Assembly (NCBI RefSeq): GCF_014648355.1
Contig: NZ_BMQY01000002.1
Coordinates: 62,001 to 126,000, forward strand
Reading direction: 5' to 3'
DNA from: Couchioplanes azureus
GTDB taxonomy: Bacteria > Actinomycetota > Actinomycetes > Mycobacteriales > Micromonosporaceae
Length of the DNA: 64,000 nucleotides
Shown one piece after another: positions 9,244 to 18,228 of this stretch (position 1 is its first letter; the number at the start of each line of letters is the position of its first letter). The translations under genes were made by a program, and so were the position numbers. Below the pieces are notes generated by a model. The model saw nothing but the letters and a program-made list of their open reading frames with translations. It ran no database searches and was not told where the DNA came from.

Positions 9244-10053
9244 GTGACGCTCGCCGCGTCCGTCGCGGCCGCCTATCTGCTCGCCGACAGCCGTGGCCCG
9301 GCCCCGGCGCCGGCCCTCCCGCCGGCCGCCTACCACACCGACGGACTCTCCGACGCCTACGACGGCTTCCGCGCCGAGGCGCTGACCCTGCCCACGGCCC
9401 GCGGCCCGGGCCGGTTGTCGCTGCGCATCACCGGCCCCGCCGGGCCGGTCACCGACCTGCGGCACGTGCACACCAAGCCGATGCACATGTACGTGCTGCG
9501 CGACGACCTCTCCGGCTACCAGCACCTGCACCCGGAGGTCGTCGACGGCGCGTGGACCGCCCCGGTGACCATCGCCGACGGCGGCGCGTACCGGGTGTAC
9601 ACCGAGTTCGTCCCGCACGACCGTCCCGCGGGCGCCGAACCCACCGTGCTCGGCGTGCCGTTCGTCATCGCGGGCGACACCACCATGGTCCCGGTGCCCG
9701 CACCGCAGGAGCGGGCCCGCTCCGGCCCGTACACCGTGCGCCGCCTCGACGGCACCGCCGACCTGGCCTCCGGGGCCCCGACGGCGCTGCAGTTCCAGGT
9801 GTCGCGCGACGGCCGCCCGGCGAGGCTCGAACCGTACCTGGGCGCGTACGCCCACCTGTCCGCCTTCGAGGTCCGTACCCAGGGCCTCAAGCACCTGCAC
9901 CCGCTGCCGGCCAACGCCACCGGCGACGCCCCGGCCGACGGCGTCCTGTCCTTCCACGCCGCCTTCGCCGAACGCGGCGACAAGCGTCTGTTCCTGCAGT
10001 TCCGCGCCGGCGGCACCGTCCACGAGGTGGCCTTCACCATCTTCACGACCTGA
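9244..10053 (+). CDS. Secreted protein with HLHP histidine motifs
   Basis: About 269 residues after a short hydrophobic signal. Histidine and methionine clusters stand out: HVHTKPMHMYVLRDD, YQHLHPEV and LKHLHPLPA, set in two beta-sandwich-like halves. This pattern is typical of exported proteins annotated as heavy-metal-associated in actinobacteria, and it suggests periplasmic-side copper handling; that is inference. The start is uncertain: the GTG at 9244 follows the hairpin of the previous gene, but the signal then lacks a basic N-region, so an upstream CTG (9229) is possible. Confidence 0.7.
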   Translation: MTLAASVAAAYLLADSRGPAPAPALPPAAYHTDGLSDAYDGFRAEALTLPTARGPGRLSLRITGPAGPVTDLRHVHTKPMHMYVLRDDLSGYQHLHPEVVDGAWTAPVTIADGGAYRVYTEFVPHDRPAGAEPTVLGVPFVIAGDTTMVPVPAPQERARSGPYTVRRLDGTADLASGAPTALQFQVSRDGRPARLEPYLGAYAHLSAFEVRTQGLKHLHPLPANATGDAPADGVLSFHAAFAERGDKRLFLQFRAGGTVHEVAFTIFTT

Positions 10054-10079
10054 CCGGTGGACGGGCGACCGGCCACGGC

Positions 10080-11090
10080 TCAGAAGGTCCGGTGGTACAG
10101 CGAGCAGCCGCGGCACACCTCGGGCGGGTCGTCGCCGGTGAGGCGGCGGCGGAACTCGCGGTACGCCGGGCCTCGCCAGATCTCCGGGAAGGTCTGCTCG
10201 GTGACGTCGCCCAGGGAGACCCGGTCGTCGCCCATGACCATGCAGCACGGCTGGACGACCCCGGCGCTCGTGACGTACGCGGCGTCCCAGGGCCACGAGC
10301 AGCCGCGCCGGTGCGCGCCGCCGGGGTCCGGTGCGCCGACGGCCGGCAGCCGCAGGCGCAGCCCCAGGTCGCGGGCCGCCTCGGCGGCGGCGGCGAACGC
10401 CTCCCGGGCGCGGTCCTGGTCGGCGCCGGTCCACAGGGCCTGCTCGGCGGTGAAGCTGCGGATGCCCTCGTAGCGGCCGGCGGGGTCGGTGTCGGAGAAG
10501 CTGTGCGACAGGTTCTGCACGTGCAGCTCGTCGACGCCGATCCCGCCGAGGAGCCGCACCAGGCCGGACAGCTCGCCGACGTTGTCGCGCATGGCCACGA
10601 AGACCACCCGGATCCACGGCGTCGCGCTGCCCGCGGCGCGCTTGGCGGTCACCAGGCCGGCCAGGTTGGCCACCACGGCGTCGAAGCTCGCCCCCTCGCG
10701 GATCTTCTCGTACGCCCGCGGATGGGCGCCGTCGAGGGAGACGTGCAGCCAGTCCACCCCGCTCGCGACCAGCTCCGCGGCGCGCCGCGCGGTCAGCAGG
10801 GTGGCATTGGTGTTGAAGCCCACCGTGATGCGCCGGTCCACCGCGGTCCGGATCATCTCCGGCAGGTACGGCGACAGCAACGGCTCGCCGAGCCCCTGCA
10901 GCGTCAGCCGCCGCAGCTCCGGGACCTGCTCGACCAGGCGGTGGAACAACTCCGGTCGCATCGCCCCGGAGAGCTTGTTCACCGGCGGCCGGTAGCGCAC
11001 CAGGCACATCATGCAGCGCAGGTTGCACGCCGACGTGATCTCCAGCTGGAGGTGGGACGGAAGCGGCGGGGAATCGATGCCGGTCGACAT
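10080..11090 (-). CDS. Radical SAM protein with SPASM domain
   Basis: About 336 residues. Radical chemistry from S-adenosylmethionine with a 4Fe-4S cluster bound by CNLRCMMC (CX3CX2C) near the N-terminus. The barrel has GLGEPLL and HVSLDGAHPRAYEKIR. The C-terminal half carries further cysteines (RRGCSWPW, QPCCMV, EVCRGCSLY) typical of SPASM proteins that bind auxiliary clusters and often modify peptides or metabolites. I see no precursor peptide gene next to it. The ATG at 11090 has a poor ribosome site; an ATG 93 bases upstream is an alternative. Substrate unknown. Confidence 0.85.
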   Translation of the reverse strand: MSTGIDSPPLPSHLQLEITSACNLRCMMCLVRYRPPVNKLSGAMRPELFHRLVEQVPELRRLTLQGLGEPLLSPYLPEMIRTAVDRRITVGFNTNATLLTARRAAELVASGVDWLHVSLDGAHPRAYEKIREGASFDAVVANLAGLVTAKRAAGSATPWIRVVFVAMRDNVGELSGLVRLLGGIGVDELHVQNLSHSFSDTDPAGRYEGIRSFTAEQALWTGADQDRAREAFAAAAEAARDLGLRLRLPAVGAPDPGGAHRRGCSWPWDAAYVTSAGVVQPCCMVMGDDRVSLGDVTEQTFPEIWRGPAYREFRRRLTGDDPPEVCRGCSLYHRTF

Positions 11091-11254
11091 GACGAGGGAG
11101 TGCCCCGCCCGCGCCGCGGCAAACCGGGGTGACGGCCCGGCGGCCGCGCCCCGCCAGCGCAGAAACCGGGGGGTCGCACGCATTGATCCGAAGCGGGGCA
11201 CGCTACGTACTCCGGCTCACCAGGGACCATCCACGGTCGTGGCTGGAGGTAGAG

Positions 11255-12082
11255 ATGTTCGCGGTGACGTTTCGATGGCCCGGCCGTCTGTCGGGTGCGG
11301 CGCTGGTCGCCGTGGCGATGATGCTCTTCGACCCGCAGGGGGCGCGCGCCGAGCCCGGCGTGCCGGATCCGCCCAACGGGCTGCTGACGGACCGGGGCAA
11401 GGGCGAGGTCTCCGACGCTGACCGCGACTTCGCGGTCAAGGTCCGCCTCGCCGGGCTGTGGGAGATCCCCGCCGGCAAGATGGCCCAGGAGAAGTCCGAC
11501 GACCCCCGGATCCAGTCCATCGGGCGCGACATCGCCGCCCAGCACGTCGCGCTCGACAAGCTCGTTCGCGACGCCGCGAAGAAGCTGGACGTCGAGCTGC
11601 CGGACGAGCCCAACTCCGACCAGCAGGGCTGGCTCGCCGAGATGCGCGACGCGGAGGGCGAGGACTTCGACCGGGTGTACATCGACCGGCTGCGGGCCGC
11701 GCACGGCAAGATCTTCCCGGCCATCGCCACGATCCGGGCGAGCACCCGCAACGACACGGTACGCAAGCTCGCCCAGCGCACCAACCAGTTCGTCATGACG
11801 CACATGACCCTGCTGGAGAGCAGCGGCATCGTGAACTTCGCCGCGCTGCCGACCGCGCCGCCGCCGAACGCCGCCCCGAACGGACCGGCCGGCGCCGCAC
11901 AGCTGCAGACCGCGGGAAGGTCCACGACGACGACGTCGGTCGGCGGCGCGCCGGTGGTGGCCCTCGTCCTGGTCGCCCTCGCGAGCGCGGCCGTCACCGT
12001 CTTCATCTGCCGGCACTTCATTCGGGATTCCCGCCGGTCCTACTCCTACCGGCGACAGCGAGGCCGCTACTTCACCTCCTGA
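11255..12082 (+). CDS. DUF4142 secreted/membrane protein
   Basis: A 275-residue exported protein with a signal peptide ending near GARA (residue 29), a DUF4142 helical-bundle domain (about 45-190, ferritin-like, with motifs AQHVALDKLVRDAAKKL and VYIDRLRAAHGK), a Pro/Ala linker and a C-terminal transmembrane helix (VVALVLVALASAAVTVFI) with a basic tail. This topology places the domain outside the membrane. GGAGG six bases upstream fixes the ATG at 11255. The function of DUF4142 is not established. Confidence 0.85.
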   Translation: MFAVTFRWPGRLSGAALVAVAMMLFDPQGARAEPGVPDPPNGLLTDRGKGEVSDADRDFAVKVRLAGLWEIPAGKMAQEKSDDPRIQSIGRDIAAQHVALDKLVRDAAKKLDVELPDEPNSDQQGWLAEMRDAEGEDFDRVYIDRLRAAHGKIFPAIATIRASTRNDTVRKLAQRTNQFVMTHMTLLESSGIVNFAALPTAPPPNAAPNGPAGAAQLQTAGRSTTTTSVGGAPVVALVLVALASAAVTVFICRHFIRDSRRSYSYRRQRGRYFTS

Positions 12083-12108
12083 TCCGCACCGGCGGAGGGC
12101 GCTGTCCC

Positions 12109-12114
12109 TAGCCT
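12109..12114 (+). promoter_or_regulatory. -10 element of a leaderless AraC transcript
   Basis: TAGCCT lies six bases before the ATG at 12121 and no ribosome site is present, the arrangement of leaderless actinobacterial genes. Confidence 0.4.
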
Positions 12115-12120
12115 GGGGGC

Positions 12121-13131
12121 ATGTCGCTGGTCCGCTCCGCCGGTCTACAGATGTTCCGGCAGGTCGTCGAGTCTCTCGGTGGTGACGCCGTCGGCTGCGC
12201 CCGGCGGGTGGGGCTGCCGGTGGAGGCGCTGGACACCGACGAGTTGCTGGTCGAGGACTCGAAGCTGGCGGCGGTGCTCGAGGTGGCGGCGGCCGACCTC
12301 GGCTGTCCCGATCTCGGGCTGCGGGTGGGCCAGGCCCAGGACCTGAGCCTGCTGGGGCCGCTGGCGGTCGCGATCCAGCATTCGCCGTCGGTGGCCGACG
12401 CCCTGGAGTGCACGTCGCGCTACATGTTCGTGCACGCCCGCGACCAGAGCGTCTCGCTGGTCGAGGATCCGGAGGGCGACCGCGGTGTGGTCGCCCTCCG
12501 CTACGCGTTCCCGGGGGTACGGCCGCTGCCGCAGGCCACGGACATGACGGTGCTGTTCCTGCACCGTACGGTGATGTTTCTCGCGGGCGGCCAGTACGGG
12601 CTGAAGTCGGTCGACCTGCCGCACGACCCGGTCGCGCCCCGGCGGCGCTACGAGGAGGCGTTCGGCGCGCGGGTGCGCTTCGGTCGCGCCGCGGCGGTGC
12701 TGCGGCTGCCGTCCAGCCTGCTGTCCCGCACGCTGGACGGCGTCGATGCGACCGTACGCGGGCTGGCGCTGGCCTTCCTGTCGCGCCAGTCCCCCGAGGC
12801 GGGCAAGGCCGTCACGTCGCGGGTGCGCGCGGTGCTCGACCAGTCGCTGGGCACCGGGTCGACCGAGCTCGCGGACGTCGCCCGCGCGCTGGCCGTGCAC
12901 CCCCGGACGTTGCAGCGGCAGCTCGCGGCGGAGGCGACCTCGTTCGGGGCCGTCCTCGACTCGGTGCGCCGGGCCCGGGCGCGCTCGTACCTCACCACGA
13001 CCACCATGCCCCTCGCCCAGGTCAGCAACCTGGTGGGCTTCGCCGAGCAGGCGGTGCTGACCCGGTGCGCGAAGCGGTGGTGGGGACGTACGCCCTCGCA
13101 GCTGCGGCGGGAGGCCCGCAGCCGCGACTGA
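12121..13131 (+). CDS. AraC-family regulator (arabinose-binding-like + HTH)
   Basis: A 336-residue regulator: an N-terminal ligand domain of the AraC_N/arabinose-binding type used by OruR/ArgR-like activators (about 20-215), then two helix-turn-helix units (about 240-330: LADVARALAVHPRTLQRQLAAE and MPLAQVSNLVGFAEQAVLTR). It is immediately followed, same strand, by 21-bp direct repeats and the acyl-CoA dehydrogenase operon, which it most probably activates. Start at 12121 appears leaderless. Confidence 0.9.
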   Translation: MSLVRSAGLQMFRQVVESLGGDAVGCARRVGLPVEALDTDELLVEDSKLAAVLEVAAADLGCPDLGLRVGQAQDLSLLGPLAVAIQHSPSVADALECTSRYMFVHARDQSVSLVEDPEGDRGVVALRYAFPGVRPLPQATDMTVLFLHRTVMFLAGGQYGLKSVDLPHDPVAPRRRYEEAFGARVRFGRAAAVLRLPSSLLSRTLDGVDATVRGLALAFLSRQSPEAGKAVTSRVRAVLDQSLGTGSTELADVARALAVHPRTLQRQLAAEATSFGAVLDSVRRARARSYLTTTTMPLAQVSNLVGFAEQAVLTRCAKRWWGRTPSQLRREARSRD

Positions 13132-13133
13132 GC

Positions 13134-13190
13134 TGTCGTGCAGGATCAAATCATTGTCGCGTAGGATCAATTACTCGTCGGTAGGTTGCC
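13134..13190 (+). promoter_or_regulatory. AraC-type operator: direct repeats with 21-bp period
   Basis: GTCGTGCAGGATCAA at 13135 and GTCGCGTAGGATCAA at 13156 are exactly 21 bp apart; a weaker third copy, GTCGGTAGGTTGCC, begins at 13177 and reaches the -10. Two-turn-spaced direct repeats next to an AraC gene are the classic binding arrangement for this family, with the proximal copy placed to contact RNA polymerase. Confidence 0.6.
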
Positions 13191-13196
13191 TACGCT
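13191..13196 (+). promoter_or_regulatory. -10 element of the acyl-CoA dehydrogenase operon
   Basis: TACGCT, six bases before the ATG at 13203 and directly after the proximal AraC repeat; no ribosome site, so leaderless. The -35 position is taken by the repeat, fitting activator dependence. Confidence 0.45.
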
Positions 13197-13202
13197 GGGG
13201 GC

Positions 13203-14464
<1,262 letters not shown>

Positions 14465-14468
<4 letters not shown>

Positions 14469-15277
14469 GCGGGCGCCGGGTCCTCGTCACCGGAGGGGCC
14501 TCCGGCCTGGGCCGGGCCCTCGCCGCGCAGCTCGCGGCCCGCGGGGAGCGGGTGCTCGTCACCGACCTGGCGCCGGAGCACGACGTGCCCGCGGGCGCGC
14601 TGTACCAGCGCCTGGACATCACCTCGGCCGGCGACTGGGGAGCCGCCTGGGACCGGGTCGAGCGCGATTTCGGGGGCCTGGACCTGCTCGTCAACAACGC
14701 CGGCATCGCCGCCGGCGGGCGGGTCGACCGGCTCGGCGACGCGCACTGGCGCCGGGTCCTGGAGATCAACGTCCTCGGCACGGTGAACGGCTGCCGCACC
14801 TTCGCCCCGATGCTCAAGCTGCAGGGGAACGGCCACATCGTCAACGTCGCGTCGATCGCCGGGCTCACCCATCCGGCCGCGATGAGCTCGTACGACGCCA
14901 GCAAGGCGGCCGTCGTCGCGCTGTCCGAAGGCCTGCGCCACGAGCTGCGGCCCTGGGGCGTCGACGTCAGTGTCGTCTGCCCGTCGTTCTTCCGTACCAA
15001 TCTGGCCGCTTCGCTCGGCGGCGACGACCCGCTCATGGAGCGGATCGCGACCAGGCTGATCGCCCGCGCGCCGCTGGACGCCACCGAGATGGCGGCCCGG
15101 GTCCTGCGGGGAGTCGACGCGAGGCGCTTCCTGATCCTGCCGGACCGGCCGGCCCGCAGGGCGTTCTGGAGCAAGCGCCTGGCGCGTCCGCTCTACGACC
15201 GCCGGATGATCGCCGCCGGCGCCCGGATCCGCGACATCGAGCTCGGCGACGACGCCGCCGCCCGGGAGGCGTCGTGA
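14465..15277 (+). CDS. Short-chain dehydrogenase/reductase
   Basis: A 270-residue NAD(P)-dependent oxidoreductase. TGGASGLG binds the nucleotide, NNAG and the Ser...YDASK catalytic motif are complete. A C-terminal extension (after residue 205) with many Arg residues resembles SDRs of lipid metabolism. The ATG overlaps the dehydrogenase stop and its own stop overlaps the next SDR start (GTGA). It may oxidise or reduce the hydroxyacyl intermediate of the operon's pathway. Confidence 0.9.
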
Positions 15278-16020
15278 CCCGCGGCGTCGTCCTGATCACC
15301 GGCGCGAGCGCCGGCCTCGGCGCGGAGATGGCCCGCCAGTTCGCCGCTCTCGGCTACGACCTGGCGCTGTGCGCGCGGCGTACGGACCGGCTCGACGTGC
15401 TCGCCGGCCGGATCCGCGCCGACACCGGGCGGCGGGTGGAGACGGCCGCGCTGGACGTCACCGATGCCGAGGCGGTCACCAAGGTCTTCCACACCTTCGC
15501 CGCCACGTTCGGCCGGCTCGACCGGGTGATCGTCAACGCCGGCCTCGGCAAGGGCGCCCCGCTGGGCACCGGCCGCGCCGACGCGAACCTCGCCACGGCG
15601 ATGACCAACTTCGTCGGGGCCCTGTCGCAGTGCGAGGCCGCCCTCGAGATCTTCCGTGCGCAGGGACGCGGCCATCTCGTCCTGATCTCCTCGATGTCGG
15701 CGCTGCGCGGCATGCGCCGCTCGATGACCACGTACGCCGCGACGAAGGCGGGCGTGGCGGCGATCGCCGAGGGACTGCGCTCGGAGCGCATCCGGGGGCT
15801 CGACGTCTCGGTGATCTATCCCGGCTACATCCGCTCGGAGATGAACGCCCACGTCGAGCAGAAGACCCGCTTCATGGTCGGCACCGAGACCGGCGTGCGG
15901 GCGATGGTCCGGGCGATCGAGAAGCGCCGCGTCAAGGCGTACGTCCCGCAGTGGCCCTGGGTGCCGCTGGCCGCCGCCATGAAGGTGCTGCCCCTGGGCA
16001 TCGTCCGGAGGCTCACGTGA
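15274..16020 (+). CDS. Second short-chain dehydrogenase/reductase
   Basis: A 248-residue SDR with TGASAGLG, NAGLG and YAATK; the serine partner is in LISSMSAL. It differs from its neighbour by a C-terminal helix (PWVPLAAAMKVLPLGIV) that could be membrane-associated. GTGA overlaps on both sides show translational coupling. Two non-identical SDRs in one operon suggest two redox steps or different stereochemistry. Confidence 0.9.
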   Translation: MTRGVVLITGASAGLGAEMARQFAALGYDLALCARRTDRLDVLAGRIRADTGRRVETAALDVTDAEAVTKVFHTFAATFGRLDRVIVNAGLGKGAPLGTGRADANLATAMTNFVGALSQCEAALEIFRAQGRGHLVLISSMSALRGMRRSMTTYAATKAGVAAIAEGLRSERIRGLDVSVIYPGYIRSEMNAHVEQKTRFMVGTETGVRAMVRAIEKRRVKAYVPQWPWVPLAAAMKVLPLGIVRRLT

Positions 16021-17171
16021 GCGACCGGGAGGTACGCGGGGAGGACGCCTTCGACGTCCGCGCGATGGCCGCCTGGCTGGCCGCGAACGCCACCGGCGCG
16101 GACGCCGGGATCGACCTCACCGCGGTTCCCGAGGTGCGCCAGTTCTCCGGCGGCGTGTCGAACCTGACCTACCTGCTGCGCTACCCGGGCGGTGACCTCA
16201 TCCTGCGCCGGCCGCCCCGGGGGACGCACGTCAAGGGCGCGCACGACATGGCCCGCGAGCACCGGGTGCAGACCCAGCTGGCCCGGCACCTGCCCTACGT
16301 ACCCCGCACCGTGGCCCTGTGCGAGGACGCCTCGGTCATCGGCACGCCGTTCTACGTCATGCAGCGGCTCGACGGTCCCATCCCGCGCAAGGAGCTTCCC
16401 CGCGGCGTACACCTGGATCGGGAGCAGACCGCCGCACTCTGCCGCAACGTCATCGACCTGCTGGCCGGCCTGCATTCGGTGGACGTCGCCGCCACCGGCC
16501 TGGGCGACCTCGGCAAGGGCGACGGTTACGTCGCCCGGCAGGTCTCCGGCTGGTCCGAGCGGTACCGCCGGGCCCGCACCCGCAACGTCGGCAGCTTCGA
16601 GACGGTGATGCGCTGGCTGGACGAGCACCGGCCCGCGGAGCGGCCGCACACGCTCGTCCACAACGACTTCCGCTTCGACAACGTGGTGCTCGACCCGGCC
16701 GATCCGACCCGCCCGATCGGCCTGCTCGACTGGGAGCTCGCCACGGTCGGCGATCCGCTGCTCGACCTCGCCAGCTCGCTGGGCTACTGGGTGCAGCCCG
16801 GCGACGGGCTGCTGCTGCGCCTCTTCCGCCGCCAGCCCACGCACCTGCCCGGGATGATGACCCGCGAGCAGGTCGTCGCCTACTACTGCGCCCGGACCGG
16901 CGCCACCGTCACCCACGCCGAGTGGGCCTGGTACCAGGTGTTCGGCCTCTTCCGGGTCGCCGTCATCGCCCAGCAGGTGTACCAGCGGTACCTGAGCCGG
17001 CAGACCACGAACCCCCAGTTCCGGCTCTTCGGGATCGCCGTCGTGGTCCTCGAGCTGCGGTGCCGCCGCATCATCCGGCGCGCCCGCAGGATGTCCCCGC
17101 GCACCGCCGCCACCCCCGTCCGGCCGTCCCACCCGGGACGGCGCCCGACCACCGAGGAGCCCTCGAAATGA
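16017..17171 (+). CDS. APH-fold phosphotransferase (4-hydroxyacyl kinase-like)
   Basis: A 384-residue kinase of the aminoglycoside phosphotransferase/ACAD10-11 kinase group. FSGGVSNLTYLL is the nucleotide loop, the lysine-equivalent region is LILRRPP, the catalytic loop is HNDFRFDNVV and the metal-binding segment is LLDWELATVGDPLLDLA. Homologues (LvaA, the kinase half of ACAD10/11) phosphorylate the 4-hydroxyl of an acyl-CoA; with the dehydrogenase upstream this would isomerise 4- to 3-hydroxyacyl-CoA. The GTG at 16017 overlaps the previous stop. Not a resistance gene by context. Confidence 0.88.
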   Translation: MSDREVRGEDAFDVRAMAAWLAANATGADAGIDLTAVPEVRQFSGGVSNLTYLLRYPGGDLILRRPPRGTHVKGAHDMAREHRVQTQLARHLPYVPRTVALCEDASVIGTPFYVMQRLDGPIPRKELPRGVHLDREQTAALCRNVIDLLAGLHSVDVAATGLGDLGKGDGYVARQVSGWSERYRRARTRNVGSFETVMRWLDEHRPAERPHTLVHNDFRFDNVVLDPADPTRPIGLLDWELATVGDPLLDLASSLGYWVQPGDGLLLRLFRRQPTHLPGMMTREQVVAYYCARTGATVTHAEWAWYQVFGLFRVAVIAQQVYQRYLSRQTTNPQFRLFGIAVVVLELRCRRIIRRARRMSPRTAATPVRPSHPGRRPTTEEPSK

Positions 17172-18181
17172 GCCGCAGCAACAGTCAGTACCGCTTGGCA
17201 GCCCGCCCGGTCGGCCTGCCGAAGCCCACCGACTGGGAGTACGCCGAGGAACCGGCCGCCGAGCCGGGCGAGGGTGAACTGCTGATCCAGACCCTCTACC
17301 TGTCGCTGGACCCGGCCATGCGCGGCTGGATGAACGAGGGCAAGTCCTACATCCCGCCGGTCGGGATCGGCGAGGTCATGCGCGCCGGCGGGGTGGGCCG
17401 GGTCGTCGCCTCCCGCCACCCGCGCTTCGCCGTCGGGGACCACGTGTCGGGCGCCCTCGGCGTGCAGGAGTACTGCCTGTCGGACGGCCGCGGGCTGACC
17501 AAGGTCGACCCGGCGCTGGCGCCCCTGCCGGTCTACCTCGGCGTGCTGGGCATGCCGGGCATGACCGCGTACTTCGGGCTGCTCGACATCGGCCGCCCAC
17601 AGCCCGGGCAGACCGTCGTGGTGTCCGGCGCGGCCGGGGCGGTCGGTAGCGTGGTCGGCCAGATCGCCAAGCTCCACGGCTGCCGGGTGATCGGCATCGC
17701 CGGCGGCGAGCGCAAGTGCCGCCTGGTCGTGGAGGAGTTCGGCTTCGACGCCTGCATCGACTACAAGTCGCAGGACGTCCGCACGGCACTGCGCGAGGCG
17801 GCACCCGACGGGGTGGACGTCTACTTCGACAACGTCGGCGGCGACATCCTGGACGCGGTCCTGACCCGGCTGGCCCGGGGCGCCCGCATCGTCATCTGCG
17901 GCGCGATCTCGCAGTACAACGCGACGGAGCCGGTCAAGGGCCCGGCCAACTACATGTCCCTGCTGATCAACCGCGCCTCCATGACCGGCATGGTGGTCTT
18001 CGACTACGCCGACCGGTACGGCGAGGCCGCCGCCGAGATGTCCGGGTGGCTGGCGGCCGGGAAGCTGCGGTCTCTGGAGGACGTGGTGGAGGGCGGCGTG
18101 AAGGCCTTCCCGGAGACCCTGCTGCGGCTGTTCCGTGGCGAGAACACCGGAAAGCTCGTCCTCAAGGTGGCGGATGAGTGA
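17168..18181 (+). CDS. NADP-dependent MDR reductase (alkenal/curcumin reductase type)
   Basis: A 337-residue zinc-free medium-chain reductase. SLDPAMRGWM and the Rossmann motif VVSGAAGAVGSVVGQIAKLHGC are characteristic of the 2-alkenal/prostaglandin/curcumin reductase subgroup, which saturates alpha,beta-unsaturated carbonyls with NADPH. ATGA overlap with the kinase and a GAGGAG nine bases upstream. Last gene of the operon; a gap follows before the next gene. It could reduce an enoyl or enal intermediate. Confidence 0.9.
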   Translation: MSRSNSQYRLAARPVGLPKPTDWEYAEEPAAEPGEGELLIQTLYLSLDPAMRGWMNEGKSYIPPVGIGEVMRAGGVGRVVASRHPRFAVGDHVSGALGVQEYCLSDGRGLTKVDPALAPLPVYLGVLGMPGMTAYFGLLDIGRPQPGQTVVVSGAAGAVGSVVGQIAKLHGCRVIGIAGGERKCRLVVEEFGFDACIDYKSQDVRTALREAAPDGVDVYFDNVGGDILDAVLTRLARGARIVICGAISQYNATEPVKGPANYMSLLINRASMTGMVVFDYADRYGEAAAEMSGWLAAGKLRSLEDVVEGGVKAFPETLLRLFRGENTGKLVLKVADE

Positions 18182-18228
18182 AATCCGGCCCTAATCCGGG
18201 CATGTCCGACACGTGACGGTGGTGGGCG

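Noticed and set aside
16017-17171. Reading the APH-fold kinase as an aminoglycoside resistance gene
   Set aside because: It sits inside a coupled acyl-CoA catabolism operon and has the ACAD10/11-type kinase pattern.
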